Source of the DNA: Bacteroidia bacterium | GTDB lineage: Bacteria; Bacteroidota; Bacteroidia; Bacteroidales; Paludibacteraceae | DNA length: 64,000 nt | Direction of reading: 5' to 3' | Assembly (NCBI GenBank): GCA_009929375.1 | Contig: SAAO01000023.1 | Location: 1 to 64,000, forward strand | Shown: positions 9,732-19,450 of the stretch, in pieces | Position numbering within the stretch: the stretch's first letter is position 1 | Layout: every line of letters begins with the position of its first letter | Made by a program: the position numbers and the translations under genes | The notes under the pieces: model-generated | Databases searched by the model: none | What the model saw: only the letters and a program-made list of their open reading frames with translations | Told to the model about the DNA's origin: nothing

Positions 9732-10445
9732 ATGCAAATAAATAAAATTCACAATATTTCCTGTCTCGAGGGTTTAAGGCAAATGCCTGATGCCTGTGTG
9801 GATATGATTTTTACCGATCCGCCTTATTATCAGTATCGTGCGCAAAATGTGCAGGGATTGAAAAATCACAAGGATGTGGTGACTGAATTTGAATTCGACG
9901 GTTTCCGTTCAGAAGAGGAATATTTACAATTTCTGGAAGATGTGCTTGTTGAATGTTTTCGAGTAGCAAAACCCGGAGCTGCCGGTTATTTGTGGTGTGG
10001 CGACGATTTTGTGTCGTACCTCAACCGCATGGTTGAACGTGTGGGCTTTCAGTTTCGCAAAGTGATTCACTGGCACAAAACCAACCCTTTTCCTGCCATT
10101 TATACCCGAAAAATGTATGCCAACAGTATGGAAATGATGGTGCATTTTTCGAAGGGAACACCCAAAACATGGAATCACAAGCCTGTGAACGAAATGCACA
10201 ATTTTATTCAGGCTCCTATCTGTATGGGAAATGAGCGCACTGCCCACAAAACTCAGAAACCTCTGAAAGTTTGTCTCCCTTTTATCGAAATCAGCAGCAA
10301 TGAAGGCGAGTTAGTGCTCGATCCCTTTATGGGTTCGGGCAGCACTGCTGTGGCTGCCCGAAAACTGAACCGGAATTTTATCGGTTTCGAACTGAATCCC
10401 GGTTATTGTGCGATTGCTGAAAAGCGTCTCGAAGAGTTAGTCTGA
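9732..10445 (+). CDS. Site-specific DNA methyltransferase, beta class (orphan)
   Basis: A 237-residue S-adenosylmethionine-dependent amino-methyltransferase (N6-adenine or N4-cytosine). The catalytic motif IV, TDPPY, is at residues 28-32 and the SAM-binding motif I, DPFMGSGST, is at 197-205. That order (IV first, target recognition in the middle, I last) defines the beta class. No restriction endonuclease or specificity subunit lies nearby; neighbours are meaB and an outer membrane barrel, so it is an orphan in a chromosomal setting. It ends 2 bp before the convergent gene's stop. Recognition site unknown. Confidence 0.88.
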   Translation: MQINKIHNISCLEGLRQMPDACVDMIFTDPPYYQYRAQNVQGLKNHKDVVTEFEFDGFRSEEEYLQFLEDVLVECFRVAKPGAAGYLWCGDDFVSYLNRMVERVGFQFRKVIHWHKTNPFPAIYTRKMYANSMEMMVHFSKGTPKTWNHKPVNEMHNFIQAPICMGNERTAHKTQKPLKVCLPFIEISSNEGELVLDPFMGSGSTAVAARKLNRNFIGFELNPGYCAIAEKRLEELV

Positions 10446-10447
10446 TT

Positions 10448-13276
10448 TTAGAACATATCTTCTCCGCCGCCTCCCATCATTCTTCGGCCACCACCGCCGC
10501 CACCGGGTCCACGATCGGGACGCATGCCCGGTCCGAACTGATTGTTGTTTTCGCCCGGATTACGACCTCCGAACTGACTTATTTTGTAGGTGAAGTTTAC
10601 AATAAAGTAAGATGGTAGCGTGTTGTAACGACTGTATTGCACATAGTTGTCGCCAATGGTCTGACGGATGTTCAGTCGTTGACGCAGAATGTCGTTGGCG
10701 CGAAACGAGATTGTTCCCTTTTTCTTGAAAAGGCTTTTGTCGAGCGATGCATTCCACATTATTTCACTCTGATCCATATTGGTATAACCTGCACGGTCGG
10801 AATATGCTATGTCCGAACTAAGCGTAAAGTCGTAAGGAAAACGGATTACAAGATTACCACGGCCCATCCAGTCCCATGTTTCGGTTTCCACATTTTTCTG
10901 ACTATTCAGTGAATTGTTGTATCCGATTCTTCCGCGCACACCCATTTCAATCACATCGTGGGTAAAAGTAAGCGAAATTTCCTCGGCTGCATTATAGGTA
11001 CGTGTAAAGTTACTTGCTCCGATAAGCAAATTGTCAATATCAATATCATCGTTATTTATTCCGCGCGATACAAATCCGTACTGAGTTCGGTATCCGGTTG
11101 AAGTGTTGGTGTTGAAGTGCAAGCGTTTCTGAATAATAGGAGTGTTGAACATAACATTCCAGTTGAGCGATAATGGCATTGCACCTTTAAGATTCACAGT
11201 TTGATTATATTGTTTCAACGAACTATCGTAAATACGGTTCGAAACCAGCGCATCTTTGGTCAGGTTTGTATTTAGAAATGTGCTGAACGAAGAGAATGTC
11301 TTGTCGTTAAACTGGCTGTACATCAATCTCAAATTATGCGAAAAAGCAGGATTCAGCGATGGATTTCCAACTGTTTCGTTCATCAGATCCGAGTTGTTTT
11401 TTACAGGCTGCATTTGGTCGATCGAAGGTTGTTGCGTACGTCCGCGATAATCGATGCGTGCAAATGTTTTTCGTCCGAAATTGTACTGAAAACGACCTGT
11501 GGGCGCAAAGTTAAACACGCCGTAAGTAGTGTCGCGCACAAAACCATTACCGTATTCACGCAGGTTGCGGGTTTGCGAGGGTTCTCCGTTTATCCCGAGC
11601 ATTACATTATAGTTTTGTTCGGTATAGCGGTAGTTCAGTTCAATACTTTCACGGAAGAAAATGTTCTCAAAATTATTACTGTATTCGTCATTAAAAATAG
11701 TATAGTCGCCATTCAAATCCTTTCCAAACTGTTCTTTCACCGATTTTGTGGTATTGTTGCTTACCGAAACAGCTGCTTCGAGCATATTTTTGTTATTCCA
11801 CAATGGCTCAACGAATGACATTCGCAGACTGGAATTGAAATTATTTGAACGGTTCAGTGTGTTCTGGTCAATCAGAATGCTTGTGTCGTTTGTGAATTTA
11901 TTCGAAAGGTTCAGATTGTCGCTGTTGCTTTCCGAAAAGCCGGTACGAAGGTTTAAAGTAAACGAACGACCTTTTTTCTGAGCAGATTTCTGATTGTAAA
12001 TGATGTTTAAACCACCCGAAAGTGAATTGCTGAATCCTGAATTGTTTGAATTTCCCCAGCTGGTAGAGTCGCCTTCGGTAAGGTAACGATATTGACGTGA
12101 ACTATACGACTCGGTTTGATTGTATCCAATGTTTGGTTGAAATACAATTGTACGAAGGGTGTCAATCTTCCATTCGGCCTCCAGACGCATATTGGTCGAG
12201 TAACGGTCGTTGCCCGAAGTCGATTCCGACCAGTCGTCGTAAGTTTTTTCCGAAATATAGCTTGTGCGTTCGGTTTCTGTTTCGCTTAAATTATTTGAAT
12301 GATTTAAGGTCACATCACCGCCAATTTTGAATTTATCATTTACAATGGTATTGTTGTTTATACCGATATTTTGCGAAACTGTAATACCACTGTTTGCACC
12401 TCCCCACGAACCACGTCCACGGCTTCCGCGCGAGGTATTCAGGTTATTGGCACCGGCATTAATGTTGGTTTGCGATTCGCCACGCATAATATTCAGCGAA
12501 AGGCTTCCATCGTATCTGAAATCGTTATTAATGTCGACGCCTGCTCCTGCACCCATATTCCCAAATATCCCTTTCCGACGGTTTGGTTTGGTGGTCAGGT
12601 TGATAATTCGTTCGGTATCACCATCTTCGAATCCTGTGAGCAGTGCCATGTCCGATTTTTGTTCGAGAACCTGGATTTTTTCAATCATGTCGGCCGGAAG
12701 GTTTTTCGTAGCCTGTTCAATGTCGCCTTCGAAAAACTTTTTACCATCCACACGTATCTTTTTTATTTCTTCACCGTTGACGGTAATTTTACCATCAGAC
12801 GTTACTTCAACGCCCGGCAGCTTTTTCAAAAGTTCTTCCACGGCAGCGTTTTCCTGAGTTTTAAATGCAGTAGCATTATATTCCACTGTGTCACCTTTTA
12901 CCACAAGTTGTGCGGCAGTGCCCTTTACTTCCAGTTCGTTAAGTAGTTTTACATTTTCATTCAGCTGAATATTTTTCAGGATCAAATCCTTATTTTCCAT
13001 TGTGAGGTTACGTTTGTATTCATGATAACCCACAGAGCTGATTACAAGTATATAATTACCCGATTTGACTTTTGGAAGTGTAAATGCCCCTTTCATATCG
13101 GTTTGAGCACCCTGTACCAAAGCAGAATCTTTTTGTTTCAGAAGCCTGACAGTGGCCATTTCAATAGCCTGACCATTTTTAGCATCAAAAACCGACGACT
13201 GTATACTGCGTTGAGCACTTAGTGAGACTGTGAAAACCAACAGACTGAGAATTGTGATAAAACGAAGAACTTTCAT
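10448..13276 (-). CDS. Outer membrane beta-barrel protein, TonB-receptor-like
   Basis: A 942-residue protein with a signal peptide (about 1-21, ending SLSAQ), then a carboxypeptidase-regulatory-like domain (about 22-105) and a reduced plug (about 120-230, with AAVEELLKKLPGVEV and VNGEEIKKIRVDGKKFFEGD). A large barrel of the outer-membrane-beta-barrel-3 kind follows, rich in Asn/Ser strands. The C-terminus is odd: after the last barrel strands it ends in a Gly/Arg/Met-rich tail (residues about 905-942, GPGGGGGGRRMMGGGG) rather than an aromatic residue cluster. No SusD or lipoprotein partner is present. Substrate unknown; it may be an assembly or transport barrel. Confidence 0.85.
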   Translation of the reverse strand: MKVLRFITILSLLVFTVSLSAQRSIQSSVFDAKNGQAIEMATVRLLKQKDSALVQGAQTDMKGAFTLPKVKSGNYILVISSVGYHEYKRNLTMENKDLILKNIQLNENVKLLNELEVKGTAAQLVVKGDTVEYNATAFKTQENAAVEELLKKLPGVEVTSDGKITVNGEEIKKIRVDGKKFFEGDIEQATKNLPADMIEKIQVLEQKSDMALLTGFEDGDTERIINLTTKPNRRKGIFGNMGAGAGVDINNDFRYDGSLSLNIMRGESQTNINAGANNLNTSRGSRGRGSWGGANSGITVSQNIGINNNTIVNDKFKIGGDVTLNHSNNLSETETERTSYISEKTYDDWSESTSGNDRYSTNMRLEAEWKIDTLRTIVFQPNIGYNQTESYSSRQYRYLTEGDSTSWGNSNNSGFSNSLSGGLNIIYNQKSAQKKGRSFTLNLRTGFSESNSDNLNLSNKFTNDTSILIDQNTLNRSNNFNSSLRMSFVEPLWNNKNMLEAAVSVSNNTTKSVKEQFGKDLNGDYTIFNDEYSNNFENIFFRESIELNYRYTEQNYNVMLGINGEPSQTRNLREYGNGFVRDTTYGVFNFAPTGRFQYNFGRKTFARIDYRGRTQQPSIDQMQPVKNNSDLMNETVGNPSLNPAFSHNLRLMYSQFNDKTFSSFSTFLNTNLTKDALVSNRIYDSSLKQYNQTVNLKGAMPLSLNWNVMFNTPIIQKRLHFNTNTSTGYRTQYGFVSRGINNDDIDIDNLLIGASNFTRTYNAAEEISLTFTHDVIEMGVRGRIGYNNSLNSQKNVETETWDWMGRGNLVIRFPYDFTLSSDIAYSDRAGYTNMDQSEIMWNASLDKSLFKKKGTISFRANDILRQRLNIRQTIGDNYVQYSRYNTLPSYFIVNFTYKISQFGGRNPGENNNQFGPGMRPDRGPGGGGGGRRMMGGGGEDMF

Positions 13277-13311
13277 TTATAATTATTGATTATGAGATTT
13301 TTATATGTGAA

Positions 13312-13344
13312 AATCGCAGGTTGCCTAGGGCAGTTCCTGCGATT
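13312..13344 (-). terminator. Probable terminator of the MATE gene
   Basis: Perfect 9-bp stem (AATCGCAGG at 13312-13320 with CCTGCGATT at 13336-13344), with a short T-run on the minus strand after the hairpin. It lies 130 bp past the MATE stop and before the outer membrane barrel start. Confidence 0.55.
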
Positions 13345-13473
13345 GTTTTTCTGAATTTGTATTTATTGACGAAAGAAACAGCCAAAGGTTTAATTGCGAA
13401 TGTAAAAAAACTTTGAATGAGCCGTATGGAGTTTATCTTCTGTATGAAATTCAGTCAGAGATAATCCCGTGCT

Positions 13474-14862
13474 TTACATTTCAATTATCTCAGCAGGAGA
13501 AGTGGCAGGCTGCATTTTGGTCTGTTTGAATTTCTTGTAAAATAAGGCAAAAGTACTGATTGATACAAAAAATGCAAGTCCGTCGGAAACAGGCATGGCT
13601 GCCCAGGCACCGTTTAGTTTGAAAAGCGGAGGCAGAAAAAGCAATGCTGGTATAAAGAATATAAACTGACGTGTCAGACTCAGAAAAATTGAAATTTTGG
13701 CTTTACCAATTGACTGAAAGAAGTTTGAGAAAACAATTTGCATTCCTATTACAGGGAACATAATTACGGAGATGCGCATGGCATTGGCCGAAATATCAAT
13801 CATGCTGTGGTCGTTGGTGAAAAGAGAAACTGCTAAACGCGGAAAAACCATACCCAGAATAAAGCCGAAAACTGAAAAGCAGGTAGCCACAATAACCGCT
13901 TTTTTTATAGTGGCAAACATTCTGTTGTAGTTTCCGGCTCCGTAATTGAAACCCACAATTGGTTGTGTGCCCTGATTAAGTCCTACGATAAACATAACAA
14001 TCAACATGTTGATACTGTTGATAATACCATACGCTCCAACTGCGAGGTCACCGCCGTATTTTAAAAGTGTGCTGTTGATGAAAATCACTACCATACTTGT
14101 ACCAATCTGCATACTGAATGGCGACATACCTATGCTTACAATAGATAAGATAATGTCTTTCTGAGGTTTCAGATTTTGCCAGTGAAAGCGTAAAGTAGAT
14201 GTTTTGCCGAAAAATTGCCGACCTACATGTATGGTTCCTATTAAATACGAAATTACTGTGGCCCAGGCGGCTCCCTGTATTCCCCAGTCGAATACAAAAA
14301 TAAAAATCGGGTCGAGTACAGTATTTATAATAGCCCCAAGCATAATATTCTGCATTGCTTTTTTTGGATGTCCCGAAGCGCGCAAAATATTGTTCATTCC
14401 AAAGTACAAAGCTGTAAAAATGCCTCCGGGGACAATGATCATCATGTATTCGCGGGCATATTGCAGTGTGTTCTCTGTACCTCCGAACAACCGCAAAATA
14501 TCGTCCATAAATATCATCGACAGGATAATTGCTGTTCCCGACATGATAAATGTAAGTGTAATGGCATTTCCAAGAATTTTTTCTGCTTTATCCTTTTTGT
14601 TTTCGCCAAGGGTAATGGAAATACGGGATGCCGAGCCTGCACCAATCAGCATACCAAAAGCCATTAGTACAATACTGAAAGGCATGGTAAGTGCAAGCCC
14701 CGAAATAGCTAATGCGCCCACACCCTGACCGATAAAAATACGATCGACGATGTTGTAAAGCGACATTACAACTGTACCCAAAATGGCAGGTAATGTGTAT
14801 TCCCACATTAGTTTGCCAATGTTTTCGGTGGCTAATTTATTGGATGAATCTGTTTGCGACAT
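13474..14862 (-). CDS. MATE family efflux transporter
   Basis: A 462-residue inner membrane protein with about twelve hydrophobic segments in two MatE halves (roughly residues 20-185 and 245-410). The N-terminus (LMWEYTLPAILGTVVMSLYNIVDRIFIGQG) is typical of multidrug/Na+ antiporters of the bacterial DinF/NorM superfamily. It likely exports cationic drugs or metabolites using an ion gradient; the substrate is not predictable. It is followed on the same strand by the outer membrane barrel gene but separated from it by a terminator-like hairpin. Confidence 0.9.
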   Translation of the reverse strand: MSQTDSSNKLATENIGKLMWEYTLPAILGTVVMSLYNIVDRIFIGQGVGALAISGLALTMPFSIVLMAFGMLIGAGSASRISITLGENKKDKAEKILGNAITLTFIMSGTAIILSMIFMDDILRLFGGTENTLQYAREYMMIIVPGGIFTALYFGMNNILRASGHPKKAMQNIMLGAIINTVLDPIFIFVFDWGIQGAAWATVISYLIGTIHVGRQFFGKTSTLRFHWQNLKPQKDIILSIVSIGMSPFSMQIGTSMVVIFINSTLLKYGGDLAVGAYGIINSINMLIVMFIVGLNQGTQPIVGFNYGAGNYNRMFATIKKAVIVATCFSVFGFILGMVFPRLAVSLFTNDHSMIDISANAMRISVIMFPVIGMQIVFSNFFQSIGKAKISIFLSLTRQFIFFIPALLFLPPLFKLNGAWAAMPVSDGLAFFVSISTFALFYKKFKQTKMQPATSPAEIIEM

Positions 14863-15001
14863 TCTTTATTTTGTTTCACTAATAAATAAAAACATTCCTG
14901 TAAAGCAATTGTTCTGAAAGCTTTATTATCTGTGAAAGTTTCTGTGTTAAATAAGGTTTTTTAGCCATAATGAATGGCTGATAAGAGAAAGACTGAAGGT
15001 T

Positions 15002-15457
15002 TTACTCAGCAGAAAAAGTTCTTTTTTCGAATTCAGAAATTGCATTTCGCCATTCTGCTGGTATTGCATACGATGTTTTTGTAGCAGCATTGTAGCCAAC
15101 CATTACTGTCCGGCAAACACATTTTACTTCGCGGGTTTCCGAATCGACCAAATGCTGGAGAAGTTTGAAACTTTTTTCGCCAATTTCGGTAACAGCGGTG
15201 AGCACTTCTACTTTTTCGCCCGGAAAAACCGGTAACTGAAAATCGACATGAATGCTGGCAATAACCACACCTACATTTCTGTTTGATGTGATGCCGGGTA
15301 AAACTCTCTCGAAATATTCGGTTTTTCCCAAATCGTAAAATGTAAAGTAAACCGAATTGTTTACATGTCCCAATACGTCGAAATCGTTGAAGCGTAGCTG
15401 AATGGGTACGCTGTGATGAAATTGTATTTCGTCCATAACTTTTAAAAATGGCTGCAA
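15002..15457 (-). CDS. Hotdog-fold acyl-CoA thioesterase (4HBT family)
   Basis: A 151-residue protein with the 4-hydroxybenzoyl-CoA thioesterase motif RFNDFDVLGHVNNSVYFTFYD at about residues 22-42, which carries the Asp and the GHVNN loop of the active site. The second half (ASIHVDFQLPVFPGEKVEVLTAVTEIGEKSFKL) gives the beta-strands of the hotdog fold. It should hydrolyse an acyl-CoA or acyl-ACP in the cytoplasm; chain length is unknown. It starts 63 bp after the end of phoH on the same strand and may be co-transcribed with it. Confidence 0.85.
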   Translation of the reverse strand: MQPFLKVMDEIQFHHSVPIQLRFNDFDVLGHVNNSVYFTFYDLGKTEYFERVLPGITSNRNVGVVIASIHVDFQLPVFPGEKVEVLTAVTEIGEKSFKLLQHLVDSETREVKCVCRTVMVGYNAATKTSYAIPAEWRNAISEFEKRTFSAE

Positions 15458-15520
15458 AGTTAGCCTTTTTAAAGTTCAGAACGAAAGATGAATCGAAAGG
15501 TTTAACTACTTTTCAACTTT

Positions 15521-16846
15521 CTAAAGCAGATTGCTGGCGAGTTCCGACAGATAGCTCCTTTCGCCTTTCAGAAGGTTTATGTGAGCAAAAATGTTCTGTC
15601 CGTGCATGCGGTCGATCATGTACACAAGTCCGTTCGAAAACATGTCCAGATACGGGGAGTCAATTTGCTGAATATCGCCCGTAAACACAATTTTTGTGCC
15701 TTCGCCTGCCCGGGTAATTATGGTTTTTATTTCGTGCGGGGTAAGGTTTTGTGCTTCGTCAATAATAAAGAATGTGTCGCTCAGACTGCGTCCGCGAATG
15801 TAGGCCAGTGCTTCAATGACCAACTGACCGTTTTTCTGCATATCTTCAATCAGCTTTATTTCTCTGCCCTGATATGAGAAGTTGTGTTTGATTACATTCA
15901 GATTGTCGAACAAAGGTTGCATATAAGGCGCAATTTTTTGCTTTTCGTCGCCGGGCAAAAAGCCCAGATCCTTATTGGCCAGTGCCACAATGGGGCGGGC
16001 GAGAAGTATTTGTTTGTAATGTTCGTTTTTTTGTAAAGCAGCTGCCAGTGCGAGCAATGTTTTTCCGGTACCCGATTTTCCGGTAAGTGCTACCAGTTTT
16101 ACATCGTCGTCGAGCAATACATTCATGGCAAAAGCCTGTTCGGCATTGCGTGGCTCAATCCCGAAACTACGTTCCTTTTCCACGCGTTTCACCAATCCGG
16201 TTTCCTGATTGTAGCGTACCAGCACGCTTGATCGATTGCTTTTCAGAATAAAGCAGTCCTGTGGTTCAATGTCGGCTGCAAAGTCGAGACTGTCAACCGG
16301 CACTGAGCCTTCATTGCTGTAGAGTCGTTCGATTATATCGGGCGAAATATGGTTGTATGTCTCGTGATTTTTTTCGAAAATATTGATGTTTGTTACCTTG
16401 TCGTTGATATAATCCTCGGCTTCGATACCCAGCGAAAGTGCTTTCATTCGCAGATTTATATCTTTGGTAACCAGAATTGTTCTTTGTTTTTTGTTTGATT
16501 CGCGAAGCGTATAAGTCGAAGCCAGTATGCGGTGATCGGATGTTTTTTCGATAAACGATTTCGAAATAATCTCAGGATATTCGCCTCCGGTTAGTATGTA
16601 AAGCCGCCCTTTGCCTTTGCCTAGTTCCACGCCTTTCCTGAAAAGGCTTTCGTTGGCTATCAAATCAAGTTCGCGGGCAAATTCACGTGCGTTGAAGTTT
16701 ATCTGTTCGTTTCCTTTTTTAAAATGATCGAGTTCCTCGAGAACCACAATGGGGATATAAATATCATTTTCTTCGAAATTCTGAATGCATTTGTAGTCGT
16801 GCAGTATGACATTGGTGTCGAGTACGAAATTCTTTTTTGCTCCCAT
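15521..16846 (-). CDS. phoH: PIN domain-PhoH ATPase fusion
   Basis: A 441-residue two-domain protein. The N-terminal PIN ribonuclease domain (about 1-155) shows the acidic residues expected of an active site: Asp10 in FVLDTN, Asp104 in TSDHRILA and Asp129 in TKDINLR. The C-terminal PhoH ATPase domain (about 235-430) has Walker A GKSGTGKT (256-263), the ARPIVALANKDLGFLPGD segment and Walker B-like FIIDEAQN. PIN-PhoH (PhoH2) proteins have been described as RNA-unwinding and RNA-cleaving enzymes in mycobacteria. All key residues are present, so this copy should be active. Divergent from the PKD lipoprotein gene. Confidence 0.92.
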   Translation of the reverse strand: MGAKKNFVLDTNVILHDYKCIQNFEENDIYIPIVVLEELDHFKKGNEQINFNAREFARELDLIANESLFRKGVELGKGKGRLYILTGGEYPEIISKSFIEKTSDHRILASTYTLRESNKKQRTILVTKDINLRMKALSLGIEAEDYINDKVTNINIFEKNHETYNHISPDIIERLYSNEGSVPVDSLDFAADIEPQDCFILKSNRSSVLVRYNQETGLVKRVEKERSFGIEPRNAEQAFAMNVLLDDDVKLVALTGKSGTGKTLLALAAALQKNEHYKQILLARPIVALANKDLGFLPGDEKQKIAPYMQPLFDNLNVIKHNFSYQGREIKLIEDMQKNGQLVIEALAYIRGRSLSDTFFIIDEAQNLTPHEIKTIITRAGEGTKIVFTGDIQQIDSPYLDMFSNGLVYMIDRMHGQNIFAHINLLKGERSYLSELASNLL

Positions 16847-17025
16847 AACATTTACATTTTAGCAGGTTGCCCCGGATGAACACTCCATTTTTTTGTTTTA
16901 TGTTTTCACAAAAACGATTCGTAAATATAGTTTTTTTATTGCAATCTTTTGCCTAATTTGTAATTAATATCAATAATTAACGATTAAATATTAACCGGCT
17001 CTTCATTTTGCAGCGCTAAATTGAT

Positions 17026-17033
17026 TATATTTG
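17026..17033 (+). promoter_or_regulatory. Bacteroidota -7 promoter box
   Basis: TATATTTG fits TAnnTTTG, with a TTTG at 17007-17010 as a possible -33 element at a short 15-bp spacing. The predicted leader before the PKD lipoprotein gene is about 100 nt. Confidence 0.5.
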
Positions 17034-17142
17034 CAGCTGTTTTACAAAACAATTAAAATCATCGTTTTATCAGTGTGATAATGGCCCTGTTTCAGCAGAG
17101 TAAACTTCACTTTGAAAATTAAAATATAATTATTTTTTACAC

Positions 17143-18780
17143 ATGAAAAATTCCATATCTTCTTTTCTGATTGTTTGTTTTCTGTCACTCATAATGGTGG
17201 CCTGTAGCGATAATGTGGAGCCAAACTTCAGTTTTTCGCCCGATATGCCCAAAAGAGGACAGAAAGTGACATTTACAAATCTTACAACCGGCGAAGAGGA
17301 TTGGGAGGCCGAATCGTGGACATGGACTTTTGGCGATGGAGGTAAATCGTTGAGTAAAAATCCGGTTTACACTTACAAAGAAGCCGGTAAATATAAAGTG
17401 ACATTGATGGTCGATTCGAGCAAACATAAAACCAAAACGCTCGATATTACAGTTTACGATACTATTCCAACTATTTACACAGGAATCGATTCGGTAAAAT
17501 ATTACGAAAATGTAACATTCAGCGCGCTGGCATACAACCCTTACGCCAACGATGTGACTTACGAATGGACTTTTTCGGAAAATGCGGTGAGCGATCAGCT
17601 GACAGACGGAAAGTCGAAAGACGAAGAGGTGACATTGTATTTCAACAAAAAGAAAGTAATGGAATATGTAAGTCTGCATATTACTATCGTAAACGAAATT
17701 GACACTGTCATTGTGGATAGTTTTTATGTACACGACGTAAAAGCTAAAAGTCTGCTAATGGCGCAAAAGGGAAATCTGATTCTTCGTCAGCGAATTTTTG
17801 GTAATATGACCGAGCCAAGTGAGAATACTGAGTTTTTTGCCGGCCATAATCCTTTTAAACTTATTGCCAATCAGGATGTTTTGTATGTGTTCGATGCGGG
17901 CTCTGATATTAGTGCAAAAGCCAACTGGAGCACTGATACTTCGGGCGATGGCAGCATTCGTTCTATTCAGTTAACCGACAAAGCGGTGACCGAAATTGTA
18001 CATAACCGCGGTATGAGTGCTGCACATGGCTTTTATCAGGGATTTGTTGATCAAAATTATCTTTACTGGACCGATAGAAGCGAATTTATCTATCGTTCGG
18101 AAATAAATAAAACTTTGGGCGCATTTACCTGGAATGGAAGCGGCGAGGCTCAGACTTCGGTGCCATATTACTTGCTGAAAACTGATCGTTTAGGATATTT
18201 TGGAAAAGGACTTTCAAGTGGTCAGTTCAATGGTGGATTGTATTATTACGACCAGGTTTATTTCTGGGCAAAAGGTGGAACAGGGCGTGGAATTTACCGT
18301 TTCCTTTCAACCGATATTCTTACTGCAGCGGCTACAGCCACAACGCCTGTACCTACAGCAGGAGTCATTCTGACTGATTATGCCGTACGTGCATTTACAA
18401 TCGACGAACTTAACCGTAAAATATATTTTTCGGTGACTGCTCCTGCCGACAAAATTGGTTTCTGGGTTGCTGATTTGAATGGACGCAATGCAAAGCGTAT
18501 CGATGATGCACCAATGGATAACGAATTACTCTATATCACAGGAATTATGGTCGATAATGAGTCGAATCGTGTGTATTGGGCTTATCGCAGTCCTGAAACG
18601 CTTAATATGCCGTCTCCTTCGGACTCATGGGCCGACTGGTACGAAAAACACCCGACGCACCGAACCGGAGTGAAAATGGCTACTCTTGCAAATGAGTTTA
18701 AATCAACAGGCCCTATTCAGTATTTTGCTCCCGAAGTTGCTGCTTACGGTATTGCACTCGATCATGGTAAAAAGTTCTGA
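17143..18780 (+). CDS. PKD-domain surface lipoprotein with propeller-like C-terminus
   Basis: A 545-residue lipoprotein: the signal ends in a lipobox (MVAC, Cys21). Two PKD/Ig-like modules follow: residues about 27-107 carry the WTWTFGDGG and NPVYTYKEAGKYKVTL signatures, and about 110-200 carry VTYEWTFSE. The remaining part (about 200-545) has repeated short motifs such as YLYWTDRSEFIYRSE, KIYFSVTAPADKIGFWVADLNG and NRVYWAY, which recall YWTD-type or 6-bladed beta-propeller repeats. This suggests a cell-surface binding or adhesion role; the ligand is unknown. It is a single gene with its own promoter box. Confidence 0.82.
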   Translation: MKNSISSFLIVCFLSLIMVACSDNVEPNFSFSPDMPKRGQKVTFTNLTTGEEDWEAESWTWTFGDGGKSLSKNPVYTYKEAGKYKVTLMVDSSKHKTKTLDITVYDTIPTIYTGIDSVKYYENVTFSALAYNPYANDVTYEWTFSENAVSDQLTDGKSKDEEVTLYFNKKKVMEYVSLHITIVNEIDTVIVDSFYVHDVKAKSLLMAQKGNLILRQRIFGNMTEPSENTEFFAGHNPFKLIANQDVLYVFDAGSDISAKANWSTDTSGDGSIRSIQLTDKAVTEIVHNRGMSAAHGFYQGFVDQNYLYWTDRSEFIYRSEINKTLGAFTWNGSGEAQTSVPYYLLKTDRLGYFGKGLSSGQFNGGLYYYDQVYFWAKGGTGRGIYRFLSTDILTAAATATTPVPTAGVILTDYAVRAFTIDELNRKIYFSVTAPADKIGFWVADLNGRNAKRIDDAPMDNELLYITGIMVDNESNRVYWAYRSPETLNMPSPSDSWADWYEKHPTHRTGVKMATLANEFKSTGPIQYFAPEVAAYGIALDHGKKF

Positions 18781-18796
18781 GGAAAATAAGAGAAGA

Positions 18797-18890
18797 GGTA
18801 AGAAAGTAAGAAAGTAAGAAAGTAAGAAAGAAAGTAAGATAGTAAGAAAGAAAGTAAGATAGTAAGAGGTAAGAGAGTTAGAAATTAAGA
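18797..18890. repeat. Short tandem repeat after the PKD lipoprotein
   Basis: About a dozen imperfect copies of an 8-bp unit (GTAAGAAA and variants) directly after the stop codon. The purine-only tract is likely slippage-prone. Open frames read through it are artefacts of the repeat. Confidence 0.75.
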
Positions 18891-18934
18891 AGTCTGTAAA
18901 CGAAAGACACTTTTTTATTGGTTTCTTCATGACA

Positions 18935-18988
18935 TAAATAAAATCCCGTTCCGGACGCTGAGATAATGCCGGGACGGGATTTTATTTA
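18935..18988 (+). terminator. Strong intrinsic terminator
   Basis: A 20-bp stem (arms 18935-18954 and 18969-18988) with one T-G pair and a 14-nt loop; the GC-rich core is ATCCCGT/ACGGGAT, with A/T arms outside. It terminates the PKD lipoprotein transcript and is symmetric enough to act in both directions. Confidence 0.8.
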
Positions 18989-19394
18989 TAATCAGTGCTG
19001 TCCGTTAAAGCTTTTAAAATGTCTAAAATGAGATCTTTCGCTCCGTTTGGGTTGATAGTCGCTGGTTGTGTGTTTTTTTTGTGTGTAGGTTGGCTGCGAA
19101 GCGCCAACTATATCTTACCACCAATTCAATTCAACTACTTTTAGGCTAAATCTTCAAAATATCCTGACTGTCTGATCGTTACTTTTGGACAAAATGAGAA
19201 GTCTGAATAAATATTGTCGGTCAGTAGTGTCTTACAATAATTAATTTTATCACCAATACTCAAAATACAAAAACTTGAACTCCTTATCTGTCTCCGGTTA
19301 TAATTATAAAGTATCCATTGTCAATTGTCCATTATCAATTTTCAATTTTCAATTATCCATTATGCATTTTCAATTATCCATTAGTTATATAAAC
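18989..19394. repeat. Non-coding spacer with dispersed CAATT/CCATT repeat
   Basis: No gene is supported here. The first 300 bp contain nothing I recognise. From about 19316 to 19384 the sequence alternates CAATTGTCCATT, CAATTTTCAATT and CAATTATCCATT units, a low-complexity repeat. A related tract recurs at 23116-23150, where it forms the 3' end of creD. Confidence 0.6.
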
Positions 19395-19424
19395 AAAAAA
19401 ACCGGCCTTAAAGCCGGTTTTTTT
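19395..19424 (-). terminator. Terminator of the KKD-repeat protein gene
   Basis: Perfect 12-bp stem (19395-19406 with 19413-19424), core ACCGGC/GCCGGT flanked by A- and T-runs, with a 6-nt loop. It is a bidirectional-type terminator 26 bp past the stop codon. Confidence 0.8.
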
Positions 19425-19450
19425 GTGTTAACTGGAAGTCAAATGTTTGT

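Noticed and set aside
12327-12946. Long plus-strand frames of 176 and 191 residues opposite the outer membrane barrel
   Set aside because: Shadow frames in a strongly coding minus-strand gene with intact domains; no start context.
18703-18930. 75-residue minus-strand ORF rich in Leu/Phe/Ser
   Set aside because: It is read through the GTAAGAAA tandem repeat on the opposite strand of the lipoprotein gene end; composition reflects the repeat.
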